Of a stretch of 64,000 bases of DNA, positions 29,117 to 36,119 are shown in pieces. The translations under genes and the position numbers were made by a program. The stretch covers positions 682,001 to 746,000 of the forward strand of contig NZ_JAXLPB010000002.1 of assembly GCF_034321785.1 (NCBI RefSeq). Reading direction: 5' to 3'. Under the pieces are notes generated by a model, which was not told the origin of the DNA, made no database searches, and saw only the letters and a list, made by a program, of their open reading frames with translations. Within the stretch, counting starts at the first letter, position 1. Each line of letters starts with the position of its first letter. This stretch comes from Fulvimarina uroteuthidis. Lineage in GTDB: Bacteria; Pseudomonadota; Alphaproteobacteria; Rhizobiales; Rhizobiaceae.

Positions 29117-29584
29117 ATGTTCGCGAATGCCCGCAGGGGCGAGGTCGCCGCGCGGATCGACGGGACCGAGAGGCGGCTCTGCCTGACGCTGGGTGCGCTG
29201 GCCGAGCTGGAGGCCGCGTTCCAGGCAGACGATCTGGGCGCGCTGGCCGCGCGCTTCGCGGCGGCAAGACTTTCGGCGCGCGACCTGACGATCATCATCG
29301 CGGCGGGGCTGCGGGGCGCCGGCATGGCCGTGTCGTCCGAAGACGTATCCGCGATGCGCTTCGAAGGGGGCGTTGCGGGCGCAGCGCAAGTCGCGGCCGC
29401 ATTATTGACGGCGGCCTTCGGCGGCGCCGATGGGCCGGACGCGGGCGTGCCGGGGGACGGCGGACCGGAGGCAGGTTCGCGCGGCGAGGCGCCGCCAAAC
29501 CCCCAGGCGCCGCGGCGGGACGAAGCCCATCCGCCGCGGCGTTTCCCTGGGACGACGTCATGCGGTTCGGCTTCGGCATCCTGA
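29117..29584 (+). CDS. GTA gp10, tail assembly chaperone (TAC)
   Basis: A 155-residue protein matching the GTA TAC family in its first 95 residues (R-R-G-E-V-A-A-R-I-D-G and L-C-L-T-L-G-A-L-A-E-L-E). The C-terminal 55 residues are Gly/Pro/Arg-rich and overlap the start of gp10.1 in another frame, as in phages where the two chaperone parts overlap. It starts four bases after gp9. Confidence 0.82.
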   Translation: MFANARRGEVAARIDGTERRLCLTLGALAELEAAFQADDLGALAARFAAARLSARDLTIIIAAGLRGAGMAVSSEDVSAMRFEGGVAGAAQVAAALLTAAFGGADGPDAGVPGDGGPEAGSRGEAPPNPQAPRRDEAHPPRRFPGTTSCGSASAS

Positions 29585-29730
29585 AACTCTCGCCCGAGGC
29601 TTTCTGGGCCATGACCCCGCGCGAGATCGCGGCCGTGTTCCCGGCCTTTTCCGCCTTCGACGGCGGATCGGGCATCGGTGTGCCATCCAGAGGCTGCGTG
29701 GCGGCGCTGATGCGGCGTTTTCCGGACTGA
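29560..29730 (+). CDS. GTA gp10.1, DUF2376-type tail assembly protein
   Basis: A 56-residue protein read in a frame overlapping the end of gp10. The sequence L-K-L-S-P-E-A-F-W-A-M-T-P-R-E-I is the hallmark of the short GTA protein between TAC and the tape measure. It begins at the ATG at 29560. The frame upstream also reads F-P-W-D-D-V before the Met, which is family-like, so the true start may lie a little earlier at a non-ATG codon or arise by frameshift from gp10. Confidence 0.8.
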   Translation: MRFGFGILKLSPEAFWAMTPREIAAVFPAFSAFDGGSGIGVPSRGCVAALMRRFPD

Positions 29731-29845
29731 TACGGCCGTTCGGCGGATCGGACCGTCGTGTGTTGCCAAGCATTCCGCCGGACCTTTCAGGGCACGGCGC
29801 CTGCGCGCCTGCCTCCACCCTTGCCTAACGATTCGAGGATTTCCC

Positions 29846-30397
29846 ATGGACGAGGACGACACGATCCGCATGCGCATGAGCGCGGATACGGCGGAGCTGA
29901 GCGCTGCGCTCGACGACCTGTCGCGGCGGGCGGACCAGTTCGGCTCGGCCATGACGCGGGCGCTGACGGGGGCGGTAAGCGGGGGGAAATCCCTCGATCA
30001 GGTGATGCAGGGGCTGGTGAGGCGTTTTTCCGACATTGCGCTCAACGCTGCTCTGAAGCCGCTCGAGACCATCCTGTCGGGGGTGATCGGCGGGCCTCCG
30101 GTCGGCGGTGGCGGCGCTGCCGTCACGCCGTTCGCCAAGGGCGGCATCGTCGCAAGGCCGAGCTTCTTTTCCCATGGCGGCGGGCTCGGCGTGATGGGGG
30201 AAGCGGGGCCCGAGGCGATCCTGCCGCTGCGCCGGGGACCGGACGGCCGGCTCGGCGTTGCCGCCGGCGGGCAGGGCGGCGGCCCCTCGATCGTCTTCAA
30301 CGTCACGACGCCGGACGCCCAGAGCTTCCGCAAATCGGAGATGCAGATCAACGCCATGCTCGCCCGGGCCGCCGGGCGTGGCCGAAGGGGGCTATGA
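29846..30397 (+). CDS. GTA gp11, short tail tape measure protein
   Basis: A 183-residue protein. An N-terminal helical region is followed by a glycine-rich hydrophobic stretch (I-G-G-P-P-V-G-G-G-G) and the conserved F-A-K-G-G-I-V...F-P/F-S-H-G-G-G-L-G-V-M-G-E-A-G-P-E-A-I-L-P-L module shared by tape measure C-termini. Tape measure length sets tail length, so a short tail is expected, as in RcGTA. Slightly shorter than the usual GTA gp11 of about 200-220 residues. Confidence 0.88.
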   Translation: MDEDDTIRMRMSADTAELSAALDDLSRRADQFGSAMTRALTGAVSGGKSLDQVMQGLVRRFSDIALNAALKPLETILSGVIGGPPVGGGGAAVTPFAKGGIVARPSFFSHGGGLGVMGEAGPEAILPLRRGPDGRLGVAAGGQGGGPSIVFNVTTPDAQSFRKSEMQINAMLARAAGRGRRGL

Positions 30398-30401
30398 GAC
30401 C

Positions 30402-31037
30402 ATGGCGATCCAGGCATTCTCGGACGAGCGGTTTCCGCTGCGGATCGGGTTCGGCGCAAGCGGTGGGCCGGAGCGGCGCGTCGAGATCGTGCGGCTTTCG
30501 ACCGGGTTCGAGCATCGCAACCAGCGCACGGCGCATGCCGTGCGGCGTTACGATGCGGGCTCGGGTGTCAAAAGTCTTGCCGATCTGGCGGAGGTGGTCG
30601 CGTTCTTCGAGGCGCGGCGCGGCAAGCTTGTCGGGTTTCGCTTTCGCGATCCGATGGACTGGACCAGCGCCGCGTTCGGCAAGGCGCCGGGCGCGTTCGA
30701 CGTGTCGCTCGGGACGGGGGACGGAACGCGGACGCGGTTTCCTCTTCTCAAGCGTTACGGGTCCGGCCCGCAGGCCTATGAGCGACCGATCGGCAAAGCG
30801 GTTGCGGGAAGCCTGAGGATAGCGCTGGACGGCGCGGCCGTCATGGGCGGATTTAGGCTCGATCCGGGCGGCGGCGCGGTTTCGTTCGACGCGCCGCCGC
30901 CCGCCGGCGTAACGGTCGAGGCCGGATTTGCCTTCGACGTGCCTGTCCGCTTCGATACCGATCAGCTGTCCGTCAATGTGACGGGGTTCGAGGCCGGCGA
31001 GATCCCCTCGATCCCCCTGATCGAGGTTCGACCATGA
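30402..31037 (+). CDS. GTA gp12, distal tail protein (DUF2460)
   Basis: A 211-residue DUF2460 protein: F-P-L-R-I-G-F-G-A-S-G-G-P-E-R-R near the start, then H-R-N-Q-R-T-A and F-E-A-R-R-G-K-L-V-G-F-R-F-R-D-P. It forms the ring at the end of the tail tube. The ATG at 30402 follows gp11 by four bases. It overlaps gp13 by ATGA. Confidence 0.9.
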   Translation: MAIQAFSDERFPLRIGFGASGGPERRVEIVRLSTGFEHRNQRTAHAVRRYDAGSGVKSLADLAEVVAFFEARRGKLVGFRFRDPMDWTSAAFGKAPGAFDVSLGTGDGTRTRFPLLKRYGSGPQAYERPIGKAVAGSLRIALDGAAVMGGFRLDPGGGAVSFDAPPPAGVTVEAGFAFDVPVRFDTDQLSVNVTGFEAGEIPSIPLIEVRP

Positions 31038-31927
31038 AGCGGTTTCCCGCTGCGCTGGAGCGCGCGCTCGAAGGACCGGCGACGACGCTTGCCGAATGCT
31101 GGCGCATCACGAGACGGGACGGCGTCGTTCTCGGTTTCACGGACCATGACGAGGACCTGACATTTGCCGGAACGCTGTTCGAGGCCCGGACCGGGCTGTC
31201 GGCGAGCGAAACCGAGAGCGAGCTCGGGCTTTCGAGCGAAACGCGGGAGGTCTCCGGAGCCCTGAGTTCGGCCCGCATCGAGGAAGACGACATTGCGGCC
31301 GGCCGTTACGACGGCGCGAGCGTCGAGACCTTTCTGGTGGATTGGACCGATCCTGGCATCGCGCACGCCCGCACGGACGTCCAGACGGTGGGGGAGATCG
31401 TGCGCGACGACCTGGCGTTCACGGTGGAGCTGCGTTCGCGCATGGCCGATCTCGACCGGGTGCGCGGGCGGCTCTACCGGCGCGAATGCGATGCGGCGCT
31501 CGGCGATCATCGCTGCAGGCTGGATCTTGCCGGCAAAGGATATACGCGCCGCGCCACCGTCCTTTCGAGCAAGGAAGGGTTCGTCACGATCGCGCTCGAC
31601 GCGGCGGTCCAGCCGGACCGCTATCGGCACGGGCGAATGCTGATCGAGGACGGCCGCGCAAAGGGTGTCGCCCGCCAGATCGCCAATCTCACCCCCCTGG
31701 AGAGCGCCGCCTACCAGATCACGCTGACCGGCGCGCTTCCCGTCCTGCCCGCGCCCGGCGACCAAGTGAGCGTGAGCGAGGGCTGCGACAAGCGGTTCGC
31801 GACCTGCCGGGACCGGTTCGCCAACGCCGCCAATTTTCGCGGCTTTCCCCATCTGCCGGGGAGCGACGCAGTGCTCGGGGTCGCCAAGACGGGGGCTCTA
31901 CACGACGGGCAGCCGCTGGTACGATGA
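31034..31927 (+). CDS. GTA gp13, tail hub protein (DUF2163)
   Basis: A 297-residue DUF2163/phage_BR0599 protein. The N-terminal W-R-I-T-R-R-D-G-V-V-L-G-F-T-D-H-D is diagnostic. The C-terminal domain contains four cysteines (C-D-A-A-L-G-D-H-R-C and C-D-K-R-F-A-T-C) followed by N-F-R-G-F-P-H-L-P-G, which in the RcGTA structure bind an iron-sulphur cluster (family knowledge). It overlaps both neighbours by ATGA and is intact. Confidence 0.92.
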   Translation: MKRFPAALERALEGPATTLAECWRITRRDGVVLGFTDHDEDLTFAGTLFEARTGLSASETESELGLSSETREVSGALSSARIEEDDIAAGRYDGASVETFLVDWTDPGIAHARTDVQTVGEIVRDDLAFTVELRSRMADLDRVRGRLYRRECDAALGDHRCRLDLAGKGYTRRATVLSSKEGFVTIALDAAVQPDRYRHGRMLIEDGRAKGVARQIANLTPLESAAYQITLTGALPVLPAPGDQVSVSEGCDKRFATCRDRFANAANFRGFPHLPGSDAVLGVAKTGALHDGQPLVR

Positions 31928-32334
31928 GCCGCAAGGGTGGGGAAATCGTTGCCGGCGAGCGCGTCGCAGCGCTTGCAAAGGGCTGGCTCGGCACGCCCTA
32001 CCGCCACCAGGCGGCGCGGAAGGGGGTCGGATGCGACTGTCTCGGTCTCGTCCGCGGGGTCTGGCGCGACCTCTACGGCGCCGAACCGGAGCGGCCGCTC
32101 GCCTACACCATGTCATGGGCAGTCGAGAACCAGGGCGAGCGGCTTCTCGATGCCGCACGGCGCCACCTCGTGGAAGCGCCGGCGACCGGGCTCGGCGAAG
32201 GGGCCGTCGTGCTGTTTCGCTGGCGCGCACGGCTTCCGGCGAGCCATTGCGGCATTCTCGACGGCCGGGGTCGCCTGATCCATGCCTACGAAGGCATGGC
32301 CTGCCCCAACCGGGTGGTCCGGGGTGAATCTTAG
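31924..32334 (+). pseudogene. GTA gp14, NlpC/P60 peptidase, 3' end removed by IS
   Basis: The first 124 codons are host sequence: an NlpC/P60 fold with the catalytic Cys in G-C-D-C-L-G-L-V near residue 39 and His in S-H-C-G-I-L near residue 108. At 32297 the frame enters the IS and stops at 32334 after 12 foreign residues. Intact gp14 proteins continue about 20 residues past H-A-Y-E-G with a conserved basic W-W-R-R-R end. That end is absent from the whole window. The enzyme is thought to cut peptidoglycan during DNA delivery. The catalytic residues remain, but the protein is probably not functional in its particle. Confidence 0.85.
32297..32320 (-). repeat. Right terminal inverted repeat of the IS3 element
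   Basis: A 24-base repeat starting TGGCCTGCCCC and ending GTGGTCC. It pairs with the 25-base repeat at 33540-33564. It contains the point where gp14 is cut. Confidence 0.85.
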
Positions 32335-33170
32335 TGCATTGTCGGCCTCTGCACCATGGCTGGCGTAGCCGGCGACGCCGGTCCGTTGAGCGGTGCCGGC
32401 CATTGAACAGCTTTTGGCGCAGGCGGCCGGTAGCCGAGCGATGAATGGGGACGCGCCGTGTTGTAGTGGCGTCGCCAGTTTTCGATCACGACCTTTGCCT
32501 CGGCGAGCGAGTAGAAGATCTCGCCGTTCAGAAGCTCGTCCCGGAGTTTGGAATTGAAGCTCTCGCAGTATCCGTTCTCCCACGGACTTCCGGGCTCGAT
32601 GAACGCCGTCTTCGCACCGACCGCGACGATCCATTCCCTGACTGCTTTCGCGACGAACTCCGGGCCATTGTCCGACCGCACATGCTCGGGTGGGCCGCGC
32701 AGGATGAACTGGTCCGTCAGGACATCGATGACGTTGATCGAGTTCAGCTTCCGATCGATCCGGATAGCTAGGCACTCCCGGGTGAACTCGTCGATGATAT
32801 TCAGCATGCGGAACTTCCTTCCGTCATGGGTCCGGCTTTCCACGAAGTCGTAGGACCAGACGTGATCATGATACTCTGGCCGCAGACGGACACACGATCC
32901 GTCGTTCAGCCAGAGCCGGCCTTTCTTTGGTTGCTTCTGTGGGACTTTGAGCCCTTCCCGACGCCAGATCCGCTCGACGCGCTTGACGTTCACCGTCCCG
33001 CCTTCGCTCTTCAGCAGGGCCGCAATCCGACGATATCCGTACCGGCCGTATTCGCTGGCGAGCCGTACGATGTCAGCGGTCAGCGCCTCTTCATCAGCCC
33101 GACCAGTTCGCTTCTTGCGCTGCGTCGAGCGATGCTGACCAAGAACCCGACACGCCATGCGTTCGGACAC
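32331..33170 (-). CDS. IS3-family transposase OrfB (DDE catalytic part)
   Basis: A 279-residue frame from an internal ATG. The HTH_21 part (R-Y-G-Y-R-R-I-A-A-L-L) precedes an rve integrase core with the DDE residues in W-S-Y-D-F-V, R-S-D-N-G-P-E-F and S-P-W-E-N-G-Y-C-E-S-F, and ends with the N-T-A-R-P-H-S-S-L-G-Y-R-P-P motif. The frame is open upstream to the slippery site at 33227-33233, so the active product is expected to be an OrfAB fusion. The catalytic residues are intact. Confidence 0.93.
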   Translation of the reverse strand: MSERMACRVLGQHRSTQRKKRTGRADEEALTADIVRLASEYGRYGYRRIAALLKSEGGTVNVKRVERIWRREGLKVPQKQPKKGRLWLNDGSCVRLRPEYHDHVWSYDFVESRTHDGRKFRMLNIIDEFTRECLAIRIDRKLNSINVIDVLTDQFILRGPPEHVRSDNGPEFVAKAVREWIVAVGAKTAFIEPGSPWENGYCESFNSKLRDELLNGEIFYSLAEAKVVIENWRRHYNTARPHSSLGYRPPAPKAVQWPAPLNGPASPATPAMVQRPTMH

Positions 33171-33220
33171 GCCGAGCTTCGAGACGACATGGTCGACACA
33201 CTGCCGACGACGCGAAGGGC

Positions 33221-33499
33221 TCAGAAGTTTCCCGACGCAGCCTCACTGAGAATCAGCTTCTCGAGCGTCAGATCGGAGACCGCCTTGCGTAGACGCTCGT
33301 TCTCCTTCTCAAGATCCTTCAGGCGCTTTACCTGGCTGCCCTTCAGGCCGCCATACTCCTTGCGCCAGCGATAATAGGTGAATTGCGTGACGCCGATCGC
33401 GCGAACCGCTTCCGCCACGCTTCGGCCCTGCGAAACCAGGACATCGACCTGCCGCAGCTTCGCGACGATCTCTTCAGGCTTGTGCTTCTTGTTCGGCAT
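33221..33499 (-). CDS. IS3-family transposase OrfA (helix-turn-helix)
   Basis: A 92-residue protein with an N-terminal HTH_8-type helix-turn-helix (K-P-E-E-I-V-A-K-L-R-Q and G-V-T-Q-F-T-Y-Y-R-W-R) and a C-terminal leucine-zipper-like helix (L-K-D-L-E-K-E-N-E-R-L-R-K-A-V). The start at 33499 (Met-Pro-Asn-Lys-Lys-His) is the usual one for this family. It ends just after the slippery heptamer G-GGA-AAC. Confidence 0.92.
   Translation of the reverse strand: MPNKKHKPEEIVAKLRQVDVLVSQGRSVAEAVRAIGVTQFTYYRWRKEYGGLKGSQVKRLKDLEKENERLRKAVSDLTLEKLILSEAASGNF
33227..33233 (-). promoter_or_regulatory. -1 frameshift slippery heptamer of the IS3 element
   Basis: G GGA AAC on the minus strand, in frame with orfA and three codons before its stop. 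A -1 slip gives Lys-Leu-Leu-Ser-Pro and joins orfA to orfB. It follows the X-XXY-YYZ rule. Confidence 0.7.
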
Positions 33500-33539
33500 G
33501 CTCTCGTCCTCCGATGGTCCCAAAACCATACTTCATGAA

Positions 33540-33564
33540 GGACCACTTTCGTGGGGGCAGGCCA
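33540..33564 (-). repeat. Left terminal inverted repeat of the IS3 element
   Basis: A 25-base repeat which on the minus strand begins TGGCCTGCCCCC and ends GTGGTCC. It directly abuts the foreign gene remnant that starts at 33565. Confidence 0.85.
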
Positions 33565-33666
33565 AAACATCGGATCGGAGAGGACCTCAGCCTGTCACAG
33601 ATCAAGGCGTTGAACTGCCTGTTGGTGTCCCTGAATGTGGAGCCGATTGATCTGCCCAAGCGGTAA
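33565..33666 (+). pseudogene. 3' remnant of a foreign gene cut at the IS end
   Basis: From the first base after the IS, one frame reads 33 codons to a TAA: it begins K-H-R-I-G-E-D and ends V-E-P-I-D-L-P-K-R. No start codon with a ribosome site is present, and the frame runs back into the IS. It looks like the C-terminus of a protein whose body was removed. The family is not recognisable. Confidence 0.5.
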
Positions 33667-33709
33667 ACAATCAACAATCAACAAGAGCCCACAAGGGCCA
33701 GGAGATCAC

Positions 33710-34027
33710 ATGCCCCATTACAAGACTTTACATCACTCGTTTGCCCACCTGCTGTTCGTGTTTGAAGGCGAGGAAGCACAGGTATTCCCACCCATGTTTG
33801 ACCGAGCCAGGCAGTTTTGCACGGATCATGGCTGCGCTTGGGAACTACATGATCGCTGCAACTTCCGGGTAGATGGGGACGTTCGCTGCTCCGTGGTGTT
33901 CAAAATGACCTTGCCCACGGACGCAGCCTTGCAGAGCGCAATGGATGAGTTTCCCCGACTGGGCAACGTGGTGTTTGGAAACCCCATCACGCTGGATCAC
34001 GTATTGATGCTGAAACTCAGCAAATAA
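33710..34027 (+). CDS. Hypothetical phage-like protein
   Basis: A 105-residue protein with moderate GC and codon use of the foreign segment. The ATG at 33710 follows CAGGAGATCAC, a good ribosome site; an upstream in-frame start has none. It contains a W-E-L-H-D-R-C-N-F-R-V-D-G-D region and ends L-M-L-K-L-S-K. I do not recognise a family. It is likely an early or structural accessory gene in a run of small plus-strand genes. Confidence 0.6.
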   Translation: MPHYKTLHHSFAHLLFVFEGEEAQVFPPMFDRARQFCTDHGCAWELHDRCNFRVDGDVRCSVVFKMTLPTDAALQSAMDEFPRLGNVVFGNPITLDHVLMLKLSK

Positions 34028-34062
34028 ATCACGCAACAAGAACTCCACAAGGAGCAAGCACT

Positions 34063-34440
34063 TTGAGCAGATGGAACGACGATGACTTTTGGCACGACAT
34101 CACCTTCGAACAGCGGTGGCAACGTGCGGAACAAACTGCGCTGGCTGAACGCATCGCACAGTATGCGACGCACGTGTTGGAAACTTCACGCCAGCAAGAC
34201 CTTGCGGTAAAGCAACAGCACGAGCGAGCCACCCAGTGGTGGAGCCGTCAACGCAAAAGCCTCCACATGTTGATATTTGAGTGCGGCAACTATCGCAGCG
34301 ATCTCAGCGAGCAGCACCGAGAACACCTACTTGCAATGTGGAGTTACTGCGGGAGTAGAAGTTGCCGCGCTGCGGTAGCAGGCAGAGCCATAGCACGGAT
34401 CATTCAAGACAAAAGCCGTGCTGGCATATACGCGCAGTAA
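34063..34440 (+). CDS. Hypothetical helical protein
   Basis: A 125-residue protein starting at TTG 34063 (Met-Ser-Arg-Trp) behind AAGGAGC. It is predicted to be almost all helical, with many Gln, Arg and Trp residues (for example E-Q-R-W-Q-R-A-E-Q-T-A-L-A). No membrane segment and no known motif were seen. It ends one base before the convergent endonuclease gene. Confidence 0.55.
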   Translation: MSRWNDDDFWHDITFEQRWQRAEQTALAERIAQYATHVLETSRQQDLAVKQQHERATQWWSRQRKSLHMLIFECGNYRSDLSEQHREHLLAMWSYCGSRSCRAAVAGRAIARIIQDKSRAGIYAQ

Positions 34441-34770
34441 TCAACCAGCACGCCACGAAATGCCATGGCGTTGACACCAATCCGAGTAACTGGTCTTGGA
34501 ATTCTTGTTGATCTTGGCGGCGGGGTTCTGGAAGACAATCACAATTTCCCAGTCCGGGTAGGCCGCACGGATCGCACGCATCTTGGCGCGATCACTGCCA
34601 GTGAAGCGGCCCTTCGCTTCCACGATGCGTTTGCCAGGGACATCAATAAAGTCGGGCAAATATGTGTGAGCCAGCGTGTAGGGAAAACGATGTGCTTCAT
34701 AGGCAAACGCGCGGTCCAGAGAACCAGCGACCTTTGCCTCGAACTTGTTGCGATACGGAGAGTGTTTCAT
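34441..34770 (-). CDS. T7-type endonuclease I (Holliday-junction resolvase)
   Basis: A 109-residue protein of the phage endonuclease I family. The active-site set is visible: E11 (F-E-A-K), D40 (T-Y-L-P-D-F-I), E51 and K53 (V-E-A-K-G), in the same order and near the same spacing as E20, D55, E65 and K67 of T7 gp3. The C-terminal T-S-Y-S-D-W-C-Q-R-H-G-I matches the T7 T-S-Y-G-E-F-C-E-K-H-G-I region. It resolves branched DNA before packaging. It reads on the minus strand with the zinc-ribbon-like gene. Good evidence of podovirus-type origin. Confidence 0.9.
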   Translation of the reverse strand: MKHSPYRNKFEAKVAGSLDRAFAYEAHRFPYTLAHTYLPDFIDVPGKRIVEAKGRFTGSDRAKMRAIRAAYPDWEIVIVFQNPAAKINKNSKTSYSDWCQRHGISWRAG

Positions 34771-34777
34771 CTCCTAG

Positions 34778-35065
34778 TTAGTCGGGACCACCTCCTATGG
34801 GTTTCACACCCACAGTGAGTGGCAGATCCGGTGGCGCAGTTGGATCCTCATGCAGATCAATCCAGTATGCGCCGCACTCATCGGGGTCACCGCGCTTCCG
34901 CTTCCGGCGCCACCCACAATCAGCAGATAGCGCTGTTAACAGATGGTCCATATCAATATCAGCACCAAATCGTTCGCCTAATACAGCCAAGGGATATTGG
35001 CCGCGCCGATCACACCAGCGACAACCAATTCGCACGCACACATAGGGATAACCGCGCAACAACAT
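34778..35065 (-). CDS. Small zinc-ribbon-like protein, copy A
   Basis: A 95-residue protein with C-V-R-I-G-C-R-W-C-D-R-R-G-Q-Y near the N-terminus and A-D-C-G-W plus D-E-C-G-A-Y-W later; the Cys pairs suggest a zinc ribbon. The pattern (C-x-x-C...Y-P-L-A-V-L-x-E-R-x-G, then L-S-A-D-C) is common in short hypothetical proteins of alphaproteobacteria and their phages. A close paralogue lies at 35631-35915. It is directly upstream of the endonuclease gene on the same strand. Confidence 0.75.
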   Translation of the reverse strand: MLLRGYPYVCVRIGCRWCDRRGQYPLAVLGERFGADIDMDHLLTALSADCGWRRKRKRGDPDECGAYWIDLHEDPTAPPDLPLTVGVKPIGGGPD

Positions 35066-35109
35066 GCGGCAAATGTTTCGGATGTGTTCCGCTGGTCAAG
35101 AGCCTCCCG

Positions 35110-35301
35110 CTATGCGCACATCGGGTGAATGATGAAGCCGTCCATCTCCATCGCACAGACTTGCCAATGGCCGGAGCAGGAGCCTGAAAAAGCAAACACA
35201 TACCCGCCGGCACCATCGTAGGGAGATAATCCATCCTGAAGTACACGGTCAGTCTTGGAGGGTGAATTAGCAGTGTTGGCATGGCCCACGATGTTACTCA
35301 T
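35110..35301 (-). CDS. Small hypothetical protein
   Basis: A 63-residue frame between the two zinc-ribbon-like genes. The ATG at 35301 overlaps the end of the upstream small membrane gene. It has Cys residues near the C-terminus (S-C-S-G-H-W-Q-V-C-A-M-E-M-D-G) and no membrane segment. No family is recognised. It may be a short DUF-like protein of unknown role. Confidence 0.4.
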   Translation of the reverse strand: MSNIVGHANTANSPSKTDRVLQDGLSPYDGAGGYVFAFSGSCSGHWQVCAMEMDGFIIHPMCA

Positions 35302-35548
35302 CAACCGATTCGGATCTATTGTTGCGGAATTCTTCGAGGTTTTTTTTGTATGAAATGAAAGTTCTAATTACGGCGAGAAATGGAAAAATGTAAACAACAA
35401 ATTCAAGAAATGGCTTATAAATCGGTGATTTAAAATTCCCATCGAATATCATTAGAACTGCATATGCAACAAAGGGAAGTATATACTCTGAACAATGATA
35501 CTTCATACTAACCTTAATGGCATGTTTTTCTGCTTCGAAATCTTTCAT
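35294..35548 (-). CDS. Small AT-rich two-TM membrane protein
   Basis: An 84-residue protein with two hydrophobic segments (about residues 23-37 and 48-64) and a charged C-terminal tail. The DNA is strikingly AT-rich even against the rest of the foreign segment, so it was probably acquired separately. No good ribosome site precedes the ATG. Such cassettes between duplicated genes are often accessory cargo; the function is unknown. Confidence 0.5.
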   Translation of the reverse strand: MKDFEAEKHAIKVSMKYHCSEYILPFVAYAVLMIFDGNFKSPIYKPFLEFVVYIFPFLAVIRTFISYKKNLEEFRNNRSESVDE

Positions 35549-35630
35549 TTGGTTTTCTGCGCCCTATTCCAGAAGCGTTCTATTCATGCCGGTATGGCTG
35601 CCCACTTGCATTTCGGGGACTTTAGCACGC

Positions 35631-35915
35631 TCAACGTTTCCCTCCAGGGATCACTGTTAGTGGAGCCACCGGAAGATCCGGTGGCGCAGGTGGATCCCGG
35701 TGCAGATCAATCCAATAGGCACCGCGCTCGTCGATGTCACCACGCTTGCGCTTGCGGCGCCATCCACAATCCGCGGACAATCCACGCAGCAGCTGTTCCA
35801 TGGGGATATTCGCACCATAGCGCTGGGCCAACACAGCCAAGGGATACTGGCCGCGCCGATCACACCAGCGACAACCAATCCGCACGCACACATAGGGATA
35901 ACCGCGCAACAGCAT
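35631..35915 (-). CDS. Small zinc-ribbon-like protein, copy B
   Basis: A 94-residue paralogue of the protein at 34778-35065. The first 30 residues are nearly the same, and differences cluster in the middle (Q-R-Y-G-A-N-I-P-M-E-Q). The nucleotide similarity covers most of the gene and also the region behind its stop, which points to a segmental duplication. The cysteine pattern is retained, so both copies may be functional. Confidence 0.75.
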   Translation of the reverse strand: MLLRGYPYVCVRIGCRWCDRRGQYPLAVLAQRYGANIPMEQLLRGLSADCGWRRKRKRGDIDERGAYWIDLHRDPPAPPDLPVAPLTVIPGGKR

Positions 35916-36119
35916 GCGAGGAATGTTCCGCTTGTGTTCTCATTGTCAAGTGTAGGCTTATTGTACCGTTCGCTTCGTGCGTTGCCGTGAAGGGTTTCCA
36001 GCGTTCGCGGATCCCCAGTCCATCGGGTAATTCATCCACAGGTGCTTTTCCACAGGTTGTGATGAAACCTCGAGACTGCTCTATAAGGGTGGATCAACAC
36101 GCAATCCAGGAGCAGATGG

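Larger units (their letters stand above)
32297..33564 (-). mobile_element. IS3-family insertion sequence, 1268 bp
   Basis: The ends are matching terminal inverted repeats beginning TGGCCTGCCCC. The left repeat (in transposase orientation) is at 33540-33564 and the right one at 32297-32320; they differ by one length change and a few bases in the middle. It carries orfA and orfB in the usual overlapping order with a slippery heptamer. The bases outside the ends are GGCA (32293-32296) and AAAC (33565-33568), so there is no 3-5 bp target duplication. It sits exactly between GTA gp14 and the foreign phage-like segment. Confidence 0.92.
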
